Part shown: piece by piece, positions 38,013-47,569 of the stretch
How the letters are laid out: the number at the start of each line of letters is the position of its first letter
How positions within the stretch are numbered: position 1 is the stretch's first letter
Assembly (NCBI GenBank): GCA_944470555.2
Contig: OX104128.1
Location: forward strand, 47,165,920 to 47,229,919
DNA from: Heterobilharzia americana
Lineage: Eukaryota > Platyhelminthes > Trematoda > Strigeidida > Schistosomatidae
Length of the DNA stretch: 64,000 nucleotides
Direction: 5' to 3'
Notes under the pieces: model-generated
Told to the model about the DNA's origin: nothing
Seen by the model: only the letters and a program-made list of their open reading frames with translations
The model's database searches: none
Translations under genes and position numbers: made by a program

Positions 38013-41000
38013 TAATAATAAAACTAATAATGATGATAATAACAAATAACAATGGTGCACTTATATCATACAAACTAAAGACAAATTTCTACAGACATAC
38101 TCAGTATAAGTTAAGCAATCGTACTTATTAATTATATCACAAGTTATTGTACTGAATTGTTAGTCGTATTATTGTGTGAAAACTATATAATGTATAGTAA
38201 CCTCAATTTGTTCCTTCGAACATATCATTCAATTGTTAGGCATTGTACATTTTTGAGAGGTTTGTCTGTTACGGTAATGGCTGAGAACATTCCACACACT
38301 TTCTTCAAGCCTTGTACACTTCGCGCTCTTTTTGGTTTTCGGTTTGCTGATCAAAGGGCGCTTGAAATTCATCGCTCGCAAACATTCGTGTTTTGGTCTT
38401 TTCAGTACGCGTCGTTGTCAATCGAATTACTAGCAACGGGCACTGAACCTATTGTATACACGAATTGAACCCATTCTCTCTTATTGCGGATCTATTAAAA
38501 CCGATAGTTACGCTAACGGACTAAACTGGTGAACTTTGGACCATGACTGGATAAAGTGTCAATCAGTCTAACAATTAAATACATAGCTAAAACAGAAGCT
38601 ACTTCAGATATTTTAGCTGAAGCTTTTGTTTCACAATCTATATCACAATTGTCGTGAGAAGTTACGCGTATCGCACGCGTTAAGATTTCGATAATTTTAG
38701 ACCAAGTTGATTCATCCATTATAAAGGCTAAGAATATATGCACAAGTTGGTCCAAAATACTTGGGTAGGGTTCATGCAGATCACCAATCATATAAAGCAT
38801 CTTCGATGGGGATAAATCAATAACTGGGATACTGGAGAAGTGGGCTTTAGGAATCAAACCACTGTTTTGTAACTTCAATTTTTTTTTCAGTTTTACAGAC
38901 AAAGTGTGCAAATTCTTCATACATATCTCCGGGACAAGTTTTGCTAGGGTCATTCCAAAAGCCAAGATCTGAACCAGAGTGTAAAGCAGTTAATGTAGGC
39001 TGGCGTAAAAACAGACACGTCTGAGAATCCTACAGTTTGCTGAAGGCATCACATACATCTTTAAATGCTTCAGAATTTTGTTCTGATGATGTGTTGAGCT
39101 GCAAGGGGAAGTCACACAGTGTGTCGACCAGTGTTTTGCAGGAGCAAAAAACCCCAACATTATACTCACTCATCAAAAATAGAAGACTGTTTCCCCACAA
39201 TTCTCCCACTTTACTCTTTTTGAGGGCACTTAAAACTGCAGAAACTTAAACTTCTTTCTTATGATTCAAAACATCAGGTGTTAGTGAGCCACACTTAACG
39301 AGTGTTACTGGTAGCTCCATTTTTGAACCAGGTGGTCTCACCGTAGAGCTTTATTGCCATTTTAAAGTAAGGCACCAGTTCAGACTTTAGAAGAAATTAG
39401 CTATGGTAATTCCTCCATGAGTGGTGCAGTAGCTCATCCGAGTGGTCGTAGATAACTTTTCTAGTACACGTAACTGAATGGTATTTTTTTCAAATGAGCT
39501 AGAGTGTGTGTATTTGATTTTTGTTTCTGATATTTAAGTACACTGATACAGCTTCACGAGATTCCACTCTATAAATCTTTTTATGACCCTGGTGTAGGAG
39601 TGAACTATTTCAGGTTGTCATACTTCAAAACACCACGAATAGAAGCCTCATATACAAGAACTATTTTAATGATATTATTTACTATGATATGAAACTATGA
39701 AAAAGGGTACAAGAAAACAAGGTCGGTGGATTTTATGAAAAGTGGATGCATTTGAGCGAGTTTCATGGATTTTAGACACTTACCTTTCTCCTTTGCAACA
39801 GTAAGCTAATCAACTTCATCAGTCACTTCACCTCCTATTATGAAGCCAAGGTTTAGTATATATCAGCTCTGGAGCATTTAACACCTAGGAAAACGTTCGA
39901 GGCATTCAAAAAGTCTTCTTATTTATATGTTACATTATTATTTGTCCCTTGGATTCCTAATGGAACATAGGGCTTTAGTAGCAGGTTAATGAACGCCTGT
40001 CTTGCTTTTCCGATCCTGAATTTGACATCCTCGTCTGTGCTGCCTGTAGATGAAACAGTGCTGCCTAGATAGGTGAAAGAGGCTACTTCCTTTAAGTTTC
40101 TCCCGTTGATGGTGATTTGAGCTTGTTGTTGATGCTGTAGTTCGTTAGCTATCTTCATCACCTCTGTCTTCTCTATATTCACTTGAAGGAAGTCCCGTCT
40201 TCGCTGCCTCACCTCGCCTCTTCTGTTAACTTGTTGGATTTTGCCTGTACATCTTCAAATTTGTGTGACATTAGGCACAAATCGTCGGCGAAATCCAAAT
40301 CTTCTAGGATCTTTTCTTCGGTCCAGTATATGCCCCTCTTCTCTCTTCTCACAGTTAGTTGTCTGTTGCATGATCCAGTCCACCACAATCAGGAATATCA
40401 TGGGTGATAGTAGGCGGCAGCCTTATCTTACTTTTGTCTTAAGTTCAAAGGTATCACTGAGCTGCTTCCCATTGTGAATTACATGGCATGTGGCGTCTTC
40501 ATATAGTTGTTGAATGAGATTGATAAAGGTTTGTGGTATTCTGTAGTGTTGGAACAGTTGCGAAGTTACTTCCCGGTCGACGCTGTCAAGGCCTTTTCAA
40601 AGTCGATTAAGTTGAGTAAGATGTATAGTGGACTGCCATTCTATACTCTGTTCTATGATGATGCGTAGCGTGGCGTTGCAATTTGGTCCGCACATTACTT
40701 GCGGCTTAATATTTTGCTTGGTGTGGGTGGACAGGAGCGTGATTCCGCTCCAGTTCTTGCAAAAACTTAGGTCGCCCTTCTTCCAATCACCAGGTACTCT
40801 CCCTTTCTTCCGGACCTTCTGCAATAGTGGTGTGAACATGTCCGCTGTTGTCTCTGCATCTGCTCTCAGTACTTCTGGCGGGATGCCACCTGATCCTGCC
40901 GCTTTCCAGCATTTCAGTAGACTTATGGTGTTCAGGAATTCACTTCTGCTTCTGTTGGAGGGTTTATGTTCACTGGTAGTTCTGTGGCTGGGATGCAGGT

Positions 41001-41886
41001 GGTATTTCTGGACGAAGTGCAGATGGTGGTGGTGGTGGTGGTCGGTTCAAGAGCTTTTTGAAGTGGTCAGCACATCGCTTCCTTTCTTTCTCCTTTTTAG
41101 TAATTGGATTTCTTTCATCATCTTTTATTGGTTTCATCTGTGTTGATCTTTTCCATCCTAGATAGTAACCTGGTTATTTGATACAAAGTTTTCAGGTCTC
41201 TGTCTCTCCTACCTGCAGCCTGTTCTGCCTCACTTGCCATTGTGTCGTAAAGCTGTCTTTTGTCTTTGCGTGCACTCTTCTTCACTTCTTTGTCCAATGT
41301 GTTGTTTGATACATTTTTCTCAGTCCCTCTTCTCGTCATTTGTCCTTGCACTGCACTCGTTTGTCTTCTGCTTCACCATCCTCCTCTCCTCTCCTCTATC
41401 AGATTCCATGTGTCCGTCGAGATCCATTCATTGTCTTGTCTTCTTTCTTCTTCATTCCTAATACGGTTATGCAGGTTTATTTCCACACCTCCCTCAAAAA
41501 CTTCCACTATTCACCCACACATCTTTCTTAAGGGATAGTGCTCGATATCTCTCATTTTGTCTTGATGACTGGCTGACGTGAAGATGTTCCTTGTAGTTTT
41601 GTCCTTCAGTTCAGTTTCAGTTCTGGGTCTGGTGTTCAACTTCAACTGTGGTCTATCACCAATTTCCTTGAAGGCTTTCAACTTGATTTTGAATGTAGGT
41701 TCCTTGCAGTAGATAGTGAGTGGTGTGGACCTACATCTGCTCCCCTTCTCGATCTGATATGATCTTGTGTCTAGTAGGCTGACTACGTCTCCACTTTCTT
41801 CACATTGAGATGAAGTCGATCTGATATTTAGTGTAGTGTGTCCATTTAGTGGAATCAAATGCATGTCGTTCGCTTTGTGAATATCC

Positions 41887-41925
<39 letters not shown>

Positions 41926-44900
41926 TACACACTGCCTCCAATCACCAAATCATTGAATGCACAGAGATCTGCAAACAGTTCTCCATTCGAATTGATTATT
42001 TCACCGAGTGCTTCTCTACGCATGGTTAGTTCACTTCCTGAGTTGTCCACTCCCAGTTTGGCATTCATGTCGCCTATTAGAATGGATTTTGATGTTGCCA
42101 ACTGGGTAGGGTCTTGTCCAGTGTTGATTGCAGTTGTCTGTAGAATTCCTCCTTTTTCTCTTGCTCTGCATTATTTGTAGGTGTGTAGTGTAGTGTAGTG
42201 TAGCGTAGCATAGCATAACGTAGCGTAGCGTAGCATTGTTCGATTGTGACTTTCCTTCATTTTGAGTTGAATCCATCTTGCTGTCATGATCCTGATCCTG
42301 CAGGAGGAGGAGGAGATTGGTTCCCACTGCATGAAAGTGAGGCTTCGATGCTCATTGGGGATGTCATGATAGCCACTCTGAAACTCAGTGTGTTCATGGT
42401 TGTCGTCCGGGTGACAATATTGGAGTAGATTATTGACTCCTCTCCAGTTGAGAGTTTGTGGAGTCCACTTCCATTCCATTCCATTCCACCTGCTTTCACA
42501 GATTCTTATCACTTCACTGCGATACCTTCTCATGTCGTTTGCAATCTGTTCAGCCATGCTAGGTTCAAACATGGTTCGGACATTCCATGTCCCCATGTTT
42601 ACTTTCGCTTTCAACGAGGGAGAGAAGACACATTGCCCAGTTGGCTTCCCGAAAGCTTTCACCAACCGGTGTCTCTGATTCCAGTGAGGAATGATATTTG
42701 TTTTTCTTGTTTGTATTTTGTTTGTGCTTTGAAGTTTCTGTATCGGTTGTATTTGTTTTCCGTGGTAGGGTTGTTAGCCTTATGCCCAAGCTTGTCTCTT
42801 TATCCGGGCTTAGGCCTGGCTAGTAACTAGTGGACTAGTTAACCAGGTGAGGTACGCATACAGCGGATCGACAACACGTTTTCCAGAAGACTAATCTCTG
42901 AGGTGCGTAAAGTAGTTAGAGTTATATACACTTGTATGTTTTTAACAGAGTGTAACAGAAGCCATGTTCGCTAACTTCCTTGGTAGTCAGGAGGTGTCTT
43001 CACCTCAGATGACAGTTTGCCATAAGACCCTGTACGAATTAATGAGTTCTAGTAGAGATAGCTTTTAGTATCATAATACGATTATTCGGTCCGCTTTTTA
43101 TTATGAGAAATTGATACAAAACTTTACTGGATACTAGATGTCTAGAGAAAAGTTTTTCACTTTTTGGTTGCAACCCCATATTTCTTCACTCCTTTACTAT
43201 CATTGACTAAATGATTTGGCTTACACCAAACCTGCTACACATGTCAGTTGTCACATATAATTGAAACAATTAGTTCTTTTAATAAATTTCGATAAGGCTG
43301 TTACAAGACGAAGATTATCTGAAAAATGTGATGTATTCGCGCAATACATTTCGAACAATCTGATCACATATTTACTTGTCAAGTCAATTAATATATGAAA
43401 ATGAAAGGTGAAATATAATGAATATGAAAAGGTTGTGACACTGGGTCTTGGTAATTTAATCAGAATGAAGATTACCAACGTGAATTAATTAAAACAACAA
43501 ATTGTTTTTGTACACACAACCGAGGCTTAAGTTTACGAATAGCGTTAGCCATTCATAAACTCAATCCCCTGTTGGTTGACCCGAATACTGAGCCTGATTT
43601 GTAATAGTTTATATTAGTATTCACTGATACTTTTGAACTTGTTGATTGTCTAACTGATATGAATATCAAAGATTAGAAAATTTATTCTTTCGTTGTTAAC
43701 TCTTCGTTTACGATTGTAACTCTAACGAAGACAGTTAATATTCTTTGAGATTATATATCCTCGAATTATCCTTCTTTCCCTATTTCCCCAATGCATTTGA
43801 AAGAGCTACTTTTATTATCCACTGATAAGGCTCATTTCACTTTCGAAGGCGAATACTTTCGGCAAATTGATGGTATTGCCATAGGGAGTCCATCAGGATC
43901 ATTATTAGCTGATATAAATGAGTAACATATTAAACTAATGGATCAGGGTTTAATCACTAATGTTACATTCTATAGAAGGTATGTTGATGATATCTTTGTA
44001 ATATGTGACACAGATGAGGATGCCGGGGGTTGGTTAAAAAGGCTTAATACTGTACAAGATCATATCAACCTGATATGTGAGGAAGAAAAAGGCCATCAAC
44101 TTGCATTTCTTAATACACTCCTGTGTCGGAGGGAAGATGGATTTATCAGGCGATCAATATACAGAAAGCCTACTTGAACAGGATAGTATTTGAATTTCTA
44201 CAGTTTTTGTCCCATGAAATATAAAAGAGGCTTAGTAAGATGCTTATTCAATAAGATCCAATGTATTTGTACATCTGATACGATGGATAGTGAGAGGAAA
44301 TTTCTGACAGACACACTTATATAAAACGGATGTCCATTGCAGTTTGTGAACCGTTGTAGAAAACAGCTGGCCCCGAAACCTGTAAATTCCTCGGCCTCGA
44401 AGAAAGATATTTTTCCTAAAGTACCATACAGAGGGGAAACGAGTAGTATAGTATTGAAACAGAGATTAAAATCTTTTACTAGTAAAACACAGTATGCAGC
44501 TCAGCTTATCATTGTTGAGACAACAAAACACCTGCTTCGCCACGAACCTCAACCTCGCTCAAATGATTATGTTACATCCCACTGTGTTTATCAATTTACA
44601 TATATGTGTGGACATACATACATCGGGAGGAGTAATCGTTCAATGCAGATTAGGGTGGGTGAACACATACCTAAATGTCTTGGAAAACAATTTAACACAC
44701 GAACTTTGATCAGCTCAGGTGACAGATATCCGTCTTCATCTATAGCAAAACATATCATCGAAAGGTGGTGTATCCTAAACCAGGTGACAACCAGTTCAAA
44801 TCGAGGTTACGTTTCAATTTCTTATCCCCGCTTTACATAATCGTGTATACTATTTTGTGTTTGTCATTCTGATGTGAGCATTCATGGTAATATTGTTTTA

Positions 44901-45257
44901 GAACATAATTTTATATATTTTTTGAATTTTTATTTATTCCCAATGATTATATACAGTGATATATTTTAATTAAGATTTTATGAGGTGATTTTGTGGTTCT
45001 TCTCCGTAAATGGAACAAGCGAACGAAACGAAGACATGAGCCACATTTATTGTGTGACAGCTAGTGATACTACCTGGCTGTCCAAACCTCGGTAGGTAGG
45101 GCGTGGTTCGAACCAGTAAACCCACTGGTTGATAAACATCTCCCTAAACCATTGAATTATAGCTTCGAAAGTGGAGAAAATGTTTTTTTGTTTCTTTATG
45201 GTAATAGTTTATTCTCAAGATCATTATTACCGATAACTTCTTAAATTCCTACAACAA

Positions 45258-45294
<37 letters not shown>

Positions 45295-45451
45295 CTTGTC
45301 ATTTGTTTATATATGTATATTTTATGGTGTTTAGGGTCATTCCCGTATGGTGACCTGTGTTTCTTGGGCAAATGAAGGTGTTCACAACTTCTTTTCAACT
45401 GGTTTTGATGGTCTCTTACTGGCATGGCAAATTCATATTGCAAATATTTAG
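21447..45451 (+). CDS. WDR37: WD repeat-containing protein 37, eight exons
   Basis: Exons join as 21447-21735, 24122-24187, 25093-25522, 29878-30134, 34905-34991, 35139-35541, 35658-36078 and 45335-45451. All borders are GT/AG, giving 2070 bases and 689 residues. Residues about 66-117 form the conserved charged helix (ARIEREFEREYRRLYSEN, then LQERLEKF). A Ser-rich region with TSRLVSSLRQ follows. WD blades start at about residue 226 (AGHRDGIWEV to TAKLW) and at about 263 (VGHSGSVNSVRF). Later blades read LVTASWDRLGRTYDL, VVTSSRDCTFRLWDF, RLISAGADRFCRLWDLRQ, and the last exon GHSRMVTCVSW to GFDGLLLAWQI. This order matches animal WDR37, which works with PACS proteins at the ER/nuclear envelope (family knowledge). 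At 689 residues it is longer than the ~494 of vertebrates, through Ser/Ala-rich inserts. The ATG follows an in-frame TGA at 21420. Confidence 0.92.
21736..24121 (+). other. WDR37 intron 1
   Basis: This 2.4-kb intron holds a family X SINE at 23155-23300. I see no other gene. The acceptor is AAATTTTGTAG at 24121. Confidence 0.75.
23155..23300 (-). mobile_element. tRNA-derived SINE copy (family X, copy 2)
   Basis: Read on the minus strand, GGGTTCAAGCC (B-box-like) is followed by CCACCTACCGAGGTTTGGGC, AGCCAGATAGTATCACTAGC and GTGGCTCATTGCTTACTGCAC. This is the same order as in the copies at 13015, 45035, 53270 and 59495. Confidence 0.6.
24122..24187 (+). CDS. WDR37: WDR37 exon 2
   Basis: This 66-base exon continues the helix as LQERLEKFEDGDHSET. 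It keeps phase (one base carried in, one out). The donor is AAAAAAT|GTAAGT. Confidence 0.85.
24617..24660 (+). repeat. AAT trinucleotide microsatellite
   Basis: An (AAT)n run with one interruption (CTA) lies inside WDR37 intron 2, with no adjoining RTE tail that I can recognise. Confidence 0.9.
25093..25522 (+). CDS. WDR37: WDR37 exon 3
   Basis: This exon encodes residues 119-262: a Ser/Thr-rich linker containing QQYKQSTSRLVSSLRQ, then WD blade 1 (AGHRDGIWEV, ATASADNTAKLW). The donor must be AA|GTAGGA at 25523 to restore the frame to exon 4; the in-frame TAG just beyond is intronic. Confidence 0.87.
26690..27170 (+). mobile_element. RTE-clade LINE RT C-terminus (family B)
   Basis: The frame 26696-26950 encodes WIHKARLEFTNLPPSV, GRVYCSAVHSILLCDCEKRL and MKRLQVFVHLCLRNIAGVW, matching the end of RTE RTs (I-Q-K-A-R-L-A-F, V-Y-C-A-A-V, L-R-N-I-A). 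A degenerate L-R-W-L-G-H-V-L-R block follows near 27030. It is truncated at both ends and broken by stops. Confidence 0.75.
27230..29640 (+). mobile_element. Internally deleted RTE-clade LINE (family B) with duplicated tail
   Basis: A 5' untranslated-like part (27230-27700) leads to endonuclease remnants. Near 28290-28470 the frame shows NDAKDEFYEKLSVLLQKA and ESQRHLGGIYSIPCRRTDNG-like sequence. It then jumps at about 28500 to RT C-terminal sequence (LVADKISARIQK), so the RT core is deleted. From 28624 to 29285 it matches 14025-14690 inverted and almost perfectly. The 3' tail occurs twice in tandem (about 29020-29330 and 29330-29640), both with AAATCGATCACA and GATGTATTCACTC. Confidence 0.7.
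29878..30134 (+). CDS. WDR37: WDR37 exon 4
   Basis: This exon encodes WD blade 2 (VGHSGSVNSVRF, LMLTSSGDGAAHLIRLP), then an Ala/Ser-rich insert. The acceptor is TTCTTTTTAG and the donor is TCAG|GTTCGT, which gives a Gly codon across the junction. Confidence 0.85.
30135..34904 (+). other. WDR37 intron 4
   Basis: This 4.8-kb intron contains an LTR-element gag fragment at about 31310-31620. Apart from that I see only short chance frames, including 32084-32431 and an antisense frame at 34440-34820. Confidence 0.7.
31310..31620 (+). pseudogene. LTR-retrotransposon gag fragment
   Basis: The open frame encodes DDYITYTDKLKHGCKIFKVN, then a DEFQCLFRICVSK block and NIQTRILSIVKEDP. This resembles the gag of flatworm Gypsy-type elements, where a D-x-F-x-C-L-x-F-V-C-G segment is followed by I-R-T-R-I-L-x-x-x-x-x-D-P. 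It ends at a TAA with decayed continuation (an LHDNE block in another frame). No protease, RT or LTR was seen nearby. Confidence 0.5.
34905..34991 (+). CDS. WDR37: WDR37 exon 5
   Basis: This 87-base exon encodes an Asn/Gly/Leu-rich insert (GAIIKSGLESGNLNDLND). The acceptor is AAATTGTAG and the donor is GAAG|GTGCGT. It falls in the variable insert between blades 2 and 3. Confidence 0.75.
35139..35541 (+). CDS. WDR37: WDR37 exon 6
   Basis: This exon encodes the next blades: EQLVTASWDRLGRTYDL, LTGHDDYLTDVRCEPGG and VVTSSRDCTFRLWDFRQPG. The donor is AGTCA|GTAAGT, the best consensus donor of the gene. Confidence 0.9.
35658..36078 (+). CDS. WDR37: WDR37 exon 7
   Basis: This exon encodes ERLISAGADRFCRLWDLRQS, VSIRTDAAINRLAL, a Ser/Pro-rich insert unlike vertebrate WDR37, then IKLFDVNGNRIGRLTRSSH. 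The donor is CACAT|GTAGGT in phase 0. Introns 5 and 6 on either side of exon 6 are only 147 and 116 bases. Confidence 0.9.
37310..37960 (+). mobile_element. RTE-clade LINE 3' end (family C)
   Basis: The frame at 37319-37594 encodes LWWLGHVLRMSQLPYRSL and SSWTGWKKWRSG, the R-W-L-G-H-V-L-R-M block at the end of RTE RTs. A 3' untranslated stretch follows and runs straight into the AAT microsatellite at 37962. Its untranslated tail differs from that of families A and B. Confidence 0.7.
37962..38040 (+). repeat. AAT microsatellite at the RTE tail
   Basis: An (AAT)n run with late interruptions directly follows the family C RTE 3' end, as expected for RTE elements whose 3' ends are short tandem repeats. 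Confidence 0.9.
38513..39245 (-). pseudogene. Unidentified helical-protein gene fragment, frameshifted
   Basis: Three minus-strand frames read like conserved protein. 39033-39245 reads SALKKSKVGELWGNSLLFLM through FKDVCDAFSKL. Next, about 38830-39020 reads LRQPTLTALHSGSDLGFWND through EEFAHFVCKTEKKIEV. Last, 38513-38880 reads IPVIDLSPSKMLYMIGDLHE through WSKIIEILTRAI. The frames change without clear splice sites, so this looks like a decayed gene copy, or exons mis-set by small indels. The composition suggests a helical-repeat protein. I do not recognise the family. It lies antisense inside WDR37 intron 7. Confidence 0.45.
39246..39929. other. No recognisable gene
   Basis: This is intronic AT-rich DNA between the antisense coding fragment and the RTE copy. 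No repeat relative elsewhere in the window was noticed. Confidence 0.45.
41888..41923 (+). repeat. GT/CA microsatellite inside an RTE endonuclease region
   Basis: A run of about 18 GT units lies within family A copy 3. On the element strand it lengthens a KHTHTHTH tract where copy 2 has a short KHKD. Confidence 0.9.
42187..42237 (+). repeat. Pentanucleotide array inside an RTE endonuclease region
   Basis: Variants of GTAGT/CGTAG repeat in tandem. Read on the element strand (CTACG, CTATG, CTACA), they expand the YAPTN-coding site by 40 bases relative to family A copy 2, shifting the reading frame. Confidence 0.8.
42858..43785. other. No recognisable gene
   Basis: This intron 7 stretch lies between the RTE copy and the Penelope-like element. 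The part just before 43790 may be 5' sequence of the Penelope-like element, but it has no recognisable motif. Confidence 0.4.
43786..44840 (+). mobile_element. Penelope-like element: RT plus GIY-YIG endonuclease remnant
   Basis: The + strand shows the RT palm FRQIDGIAIGSPSGSLLADI (about 43860-43915) and the catalytic YRRYVDDIFVICD (43975-44010). Next comes a thumb with HQLAFLNTLLCRREDGFIRR and SIYRKPT (44095-44170). A linker precedes the endonuclease CVYQFTYMCGHTYIGRSNR (44580-44640) in the frame 44337-44840. The G-S-P-x-G-S-L-L-A-D-I and Y-V-D-D pair followed by a Y-I-G-R endonuclease is diagnostic of Penelope-like elements. The catalytic motif is intact, but several in-frame stops (for example after ADINE and RKPT) make it a dead copy. 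The 5' part is missing. Confidence 0.85.
45035..45180 (-). mobile_element. tRNA-derived SINE copy (family X, copy 3)
   Basis: On the minus strand an A-box-like ATAATTCAATGGTTTAGG precedes a perfect B box GGTTCGAACC, then the family body CCTACCTACCGAGGTTTGG and CAGCCAGGTAGTATCACTAG. This is the clearest polymerase III promoter in the family. Confidence 0.65.
45263..45288. repeat. TA dinucleotide microsatellite
   Basis: A run of alternating TA lies about 45 bases upstream of the last WDR37 exon. Confidence 0.85.
45335..45451 (+). CDS. WDR37: WDR37 exon 8 (terminal)
   Basis: This exon encodes the final 38 residues and stop: GHSRMVTCVSWANEGVHNFF, then TGFDGLLLAWQIHIANI. They align with the closing blade of WDR37 (G-H-R-R-M-V ... 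C-G-F-D-R). The acceptor is GGTGTTTAG and the phase is 0 from exon 7. Confidence 0.9.
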   Translation, partial: GHSRMVTCVSWANEGVHNFFSTGFDGLLLAWQIHIANI

Positions 45452-46105
45452 GGTGTATATTGTATTTTTCAATACTTTTTCACATTTTCTTTCTATAATT
45501 CTTCAATAACTTTCATATCGTAATAGGTATTTTGTTCATGTAAGCATATGTATATTTTACATGTATGTTTTATATGGGCGTTTGTGAAATCATTTCTTTA
45601 TGTAAAGCATGAAGAATATTACTATAACTTTGAAATGATACTGATTACTTATTTACTAATTTAATTTCTATTACATTTGTTCACTTCTAGCGAGTTTTTC
45701 TCGTTCTCATTGTGTATTGCATTGTTATTCATGCAATATGGATCCTTAAATGCTATCCTTCCAAAGGTGTTGTGGAGTTAGTGTTTTTAAAAGGTATTAT
45801 CCGTTCTTTAAAGAATACCGGTAGCGCTAATGCTGTTCTGTGATAGCATTAAATTTTAAGGTAATACCTATAAGATGTGTAAATATTTATATAAAATTCT
45901 TACCAAAGGAAAAAAAAACTGTTTTCTTCTGTACCAATCACATTTATTTATTCAAGTTTGTTTGACATTTTTGCTATTTCTAGCACATTTCGAAAAAATA
46001 TTGAAAGGTTTGCAGGATATGTCATTGAAAGTATGCGATATGTTATAATTGTATATATTCATATGGAAATCACGATAGAATTATGTGTGACGTTAAAGGT
46101 GTTCT
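45452..46105 (+). other. Presumed WDR37 3' untranslated region and flank
   Basis: AT-rich, with no gene. No canonical AATAAA was found close to the stop, so the polyadenylation site is not placed. Confidence 0.4.
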
Positions 46106-46109
46106 GTCT

Positions 46110-46930
46110 AACAATAAAGAGTGAAACGGTTGAGCGCATTGACCATTTCACTAACCTGAGAAGTCGGATCAACCCTCGTGACTTAGCGGTCAACGAAACC
46201 TCGACACGGATAAAAAAAGGCTCGCTTTGTCTTCGCGAACTTATGACATTTGTAGCGCCGCCATGATACCCAATTATGTGTTAAGGGTTCAGCGTGCTGA
46301 GATGCAGTTCGCTCTGTTCTACTGTATGGCTGTGAAAAATGGCCACTGAAAGTGATGGGCGTGCCTAGGCCTCAGGTGTTCGACCACCGTTGCCGTCATA
46401 GCTTAGTATGTGTGTTGTGGTGTCACTACGTAAGTCAGGTGTATTGTTTTACGGAGAAGAGGATAGTTTCTTCGATGAGGTTATGAACCTTCATGAACTG
46501 GAATGGCTGGGAAATATGTTATGCATGTGTAGTCACCCTCCGCCTCGTCGCACTATGTTAGGTGAAATGGATTCAGGCTGGAAAAGTGTTAGAGGTAGCC
46601 AGACTAGGACAGGGCATCACTTTATGAAGTTCTTGAATGTTAGTATGAGCCGTGTAGGGAAATACAGACCTCCCAGCTGGAATCCGTGTGACAACAGAAA
46701 CCCGTGGTTGGAGACTTGGTGGCATGGCTTAGAATTGATGTCATTGGCGCAGACGTATCCACACATTATCTTCATCTTAATCATCCTACTGAATTCAGTA
46801 TTTCGTTATTACTCCTCTCTCTCTTTCATTGCTTTCCCATCTGAAATACTGATATGAGATATGGCAACTTGGACCGTTACACAGTAATGCCTGAGTCGGG
46901 CCTATGTTGATCATGATAATGATGTTAAAA
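46110..46930 (+). mobile_element. RTE-clade LINE 3' end (family B)
   Basis: A VERIDHFTNLRSRINPRDLA segment (46130-46190) matches the V-D-x-F-T-Y-L-G-S-x-I-S-P block. After it come IKKGSLCLREL, then LEWLGNMLCMCSHPPPRR in the frame 46408-46857. The GSQTRTGHHFMKFLNVSMSR segment and a 3' tail complete it. It is 5' truncated and frame-broken. Confidence 0.7.
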
Positions 46931-47569
46931 GCTACCCATGAAACTAGTGAAATAACGAACGAGCTTTTTTTTCTGATGTTTCGGGAAAATCACACTTCCA
47001 GCCAAAATAGACTTATCTGGCTATTTAAGTAGTCACTAGAATGAGGTTTAAAGTCACTCCATGATTATCAACTCAAATATTTATTTGGTACACCTTTTCA
47101 TTTAATGCAGAGGTAACCTTAATCGGTGCATTTTAGGAAGAAAAATTATTGAGTCAAGTTTTGACTTACTAGTACTAGCTCATAGTAATTTATTGTTCAG
47201 CACTGATGACCTACTAAAAGCAAAATATATAGAATAATCTCGGTCAAATAAGAATGAAACAGAAATATAGTGTGCTAATAAAACGTGAAAGTATTCAACA
47301 TGTTATATTAGTAAAACTTAGACGATTAAATCTGATAATTACTCAAGGTTAAACAGTTTACGATTAGTTACTACCTTTTGAATGATCAATGTACGTAACT
47401 AAGATTTGTTAAAATGCAAGCTTAGAGGGTGTTTTCCTTGCTTATATTCCAAATATTTGTAACGATTATAATTCTGTCACTGCATCAAAATTAAAGCAGT
47501 TAGTTACTTTGCTGTCAGTTTAATGAGCTTAAGATACTAGCCTTCACTCCTGTAATTCCATTTTAGTCA
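46931..47569. other. No recognisable gene
   Basis: AT-rich intergenic DNA. The last ~20 bases share AAAATGGAATTACA (minus strand) with sequence beyond 48910 and may belong to the Penelope-type repeat. Confidence 0.4.

Larger units (their letters stand above)
39930..42857 (-). mobile_element. RTE-clade LINE (family A, copy 3)
   Basis: On the minus strand the element runs from CCTGGTTAACTAGTCC at its 5' end (about 42850) to the CAAGGGACAAATAATAAT tail at 39930. The endonuclease shows VNMGTWNVRTMFEPSMAEQI near 42590, a pentanucleotide array where YAPTN should be (42187-42237), GDMNAKLGVDNSGSELTMR near 42060, and a CA repeat after GGSVYKH. The RT follows, with a PPDPAAF-type finger near 40900 on the complementary strand, a FADD region near 40290 and GRNLKEVASFTYLGSTVSS near 40090. 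It is interrupted by frameshifts and is shorter than copies 2 and 4. It is closely related to copy 4 at 59817-63222. Confidence 0.85.
36079..45334 (+). other. WDR37 intron 7 (9.3 kb, repeat-laden)
   Basis: The largest intron of the gene contains an RTE 3' end, an AAT microsatellite and an antisense coding fragment. It also holds a near full-length-class RTE, a Penelope-like element, a SINE and a TA run. The stretch 36079-37300 shows no gene. Confidence 0.8.

Noticed and set aside
37814..38131. Ile-rich open frame
   Set aside because: Produced by the (AAT)n run in another phase, downstream of an RTE 3' end.
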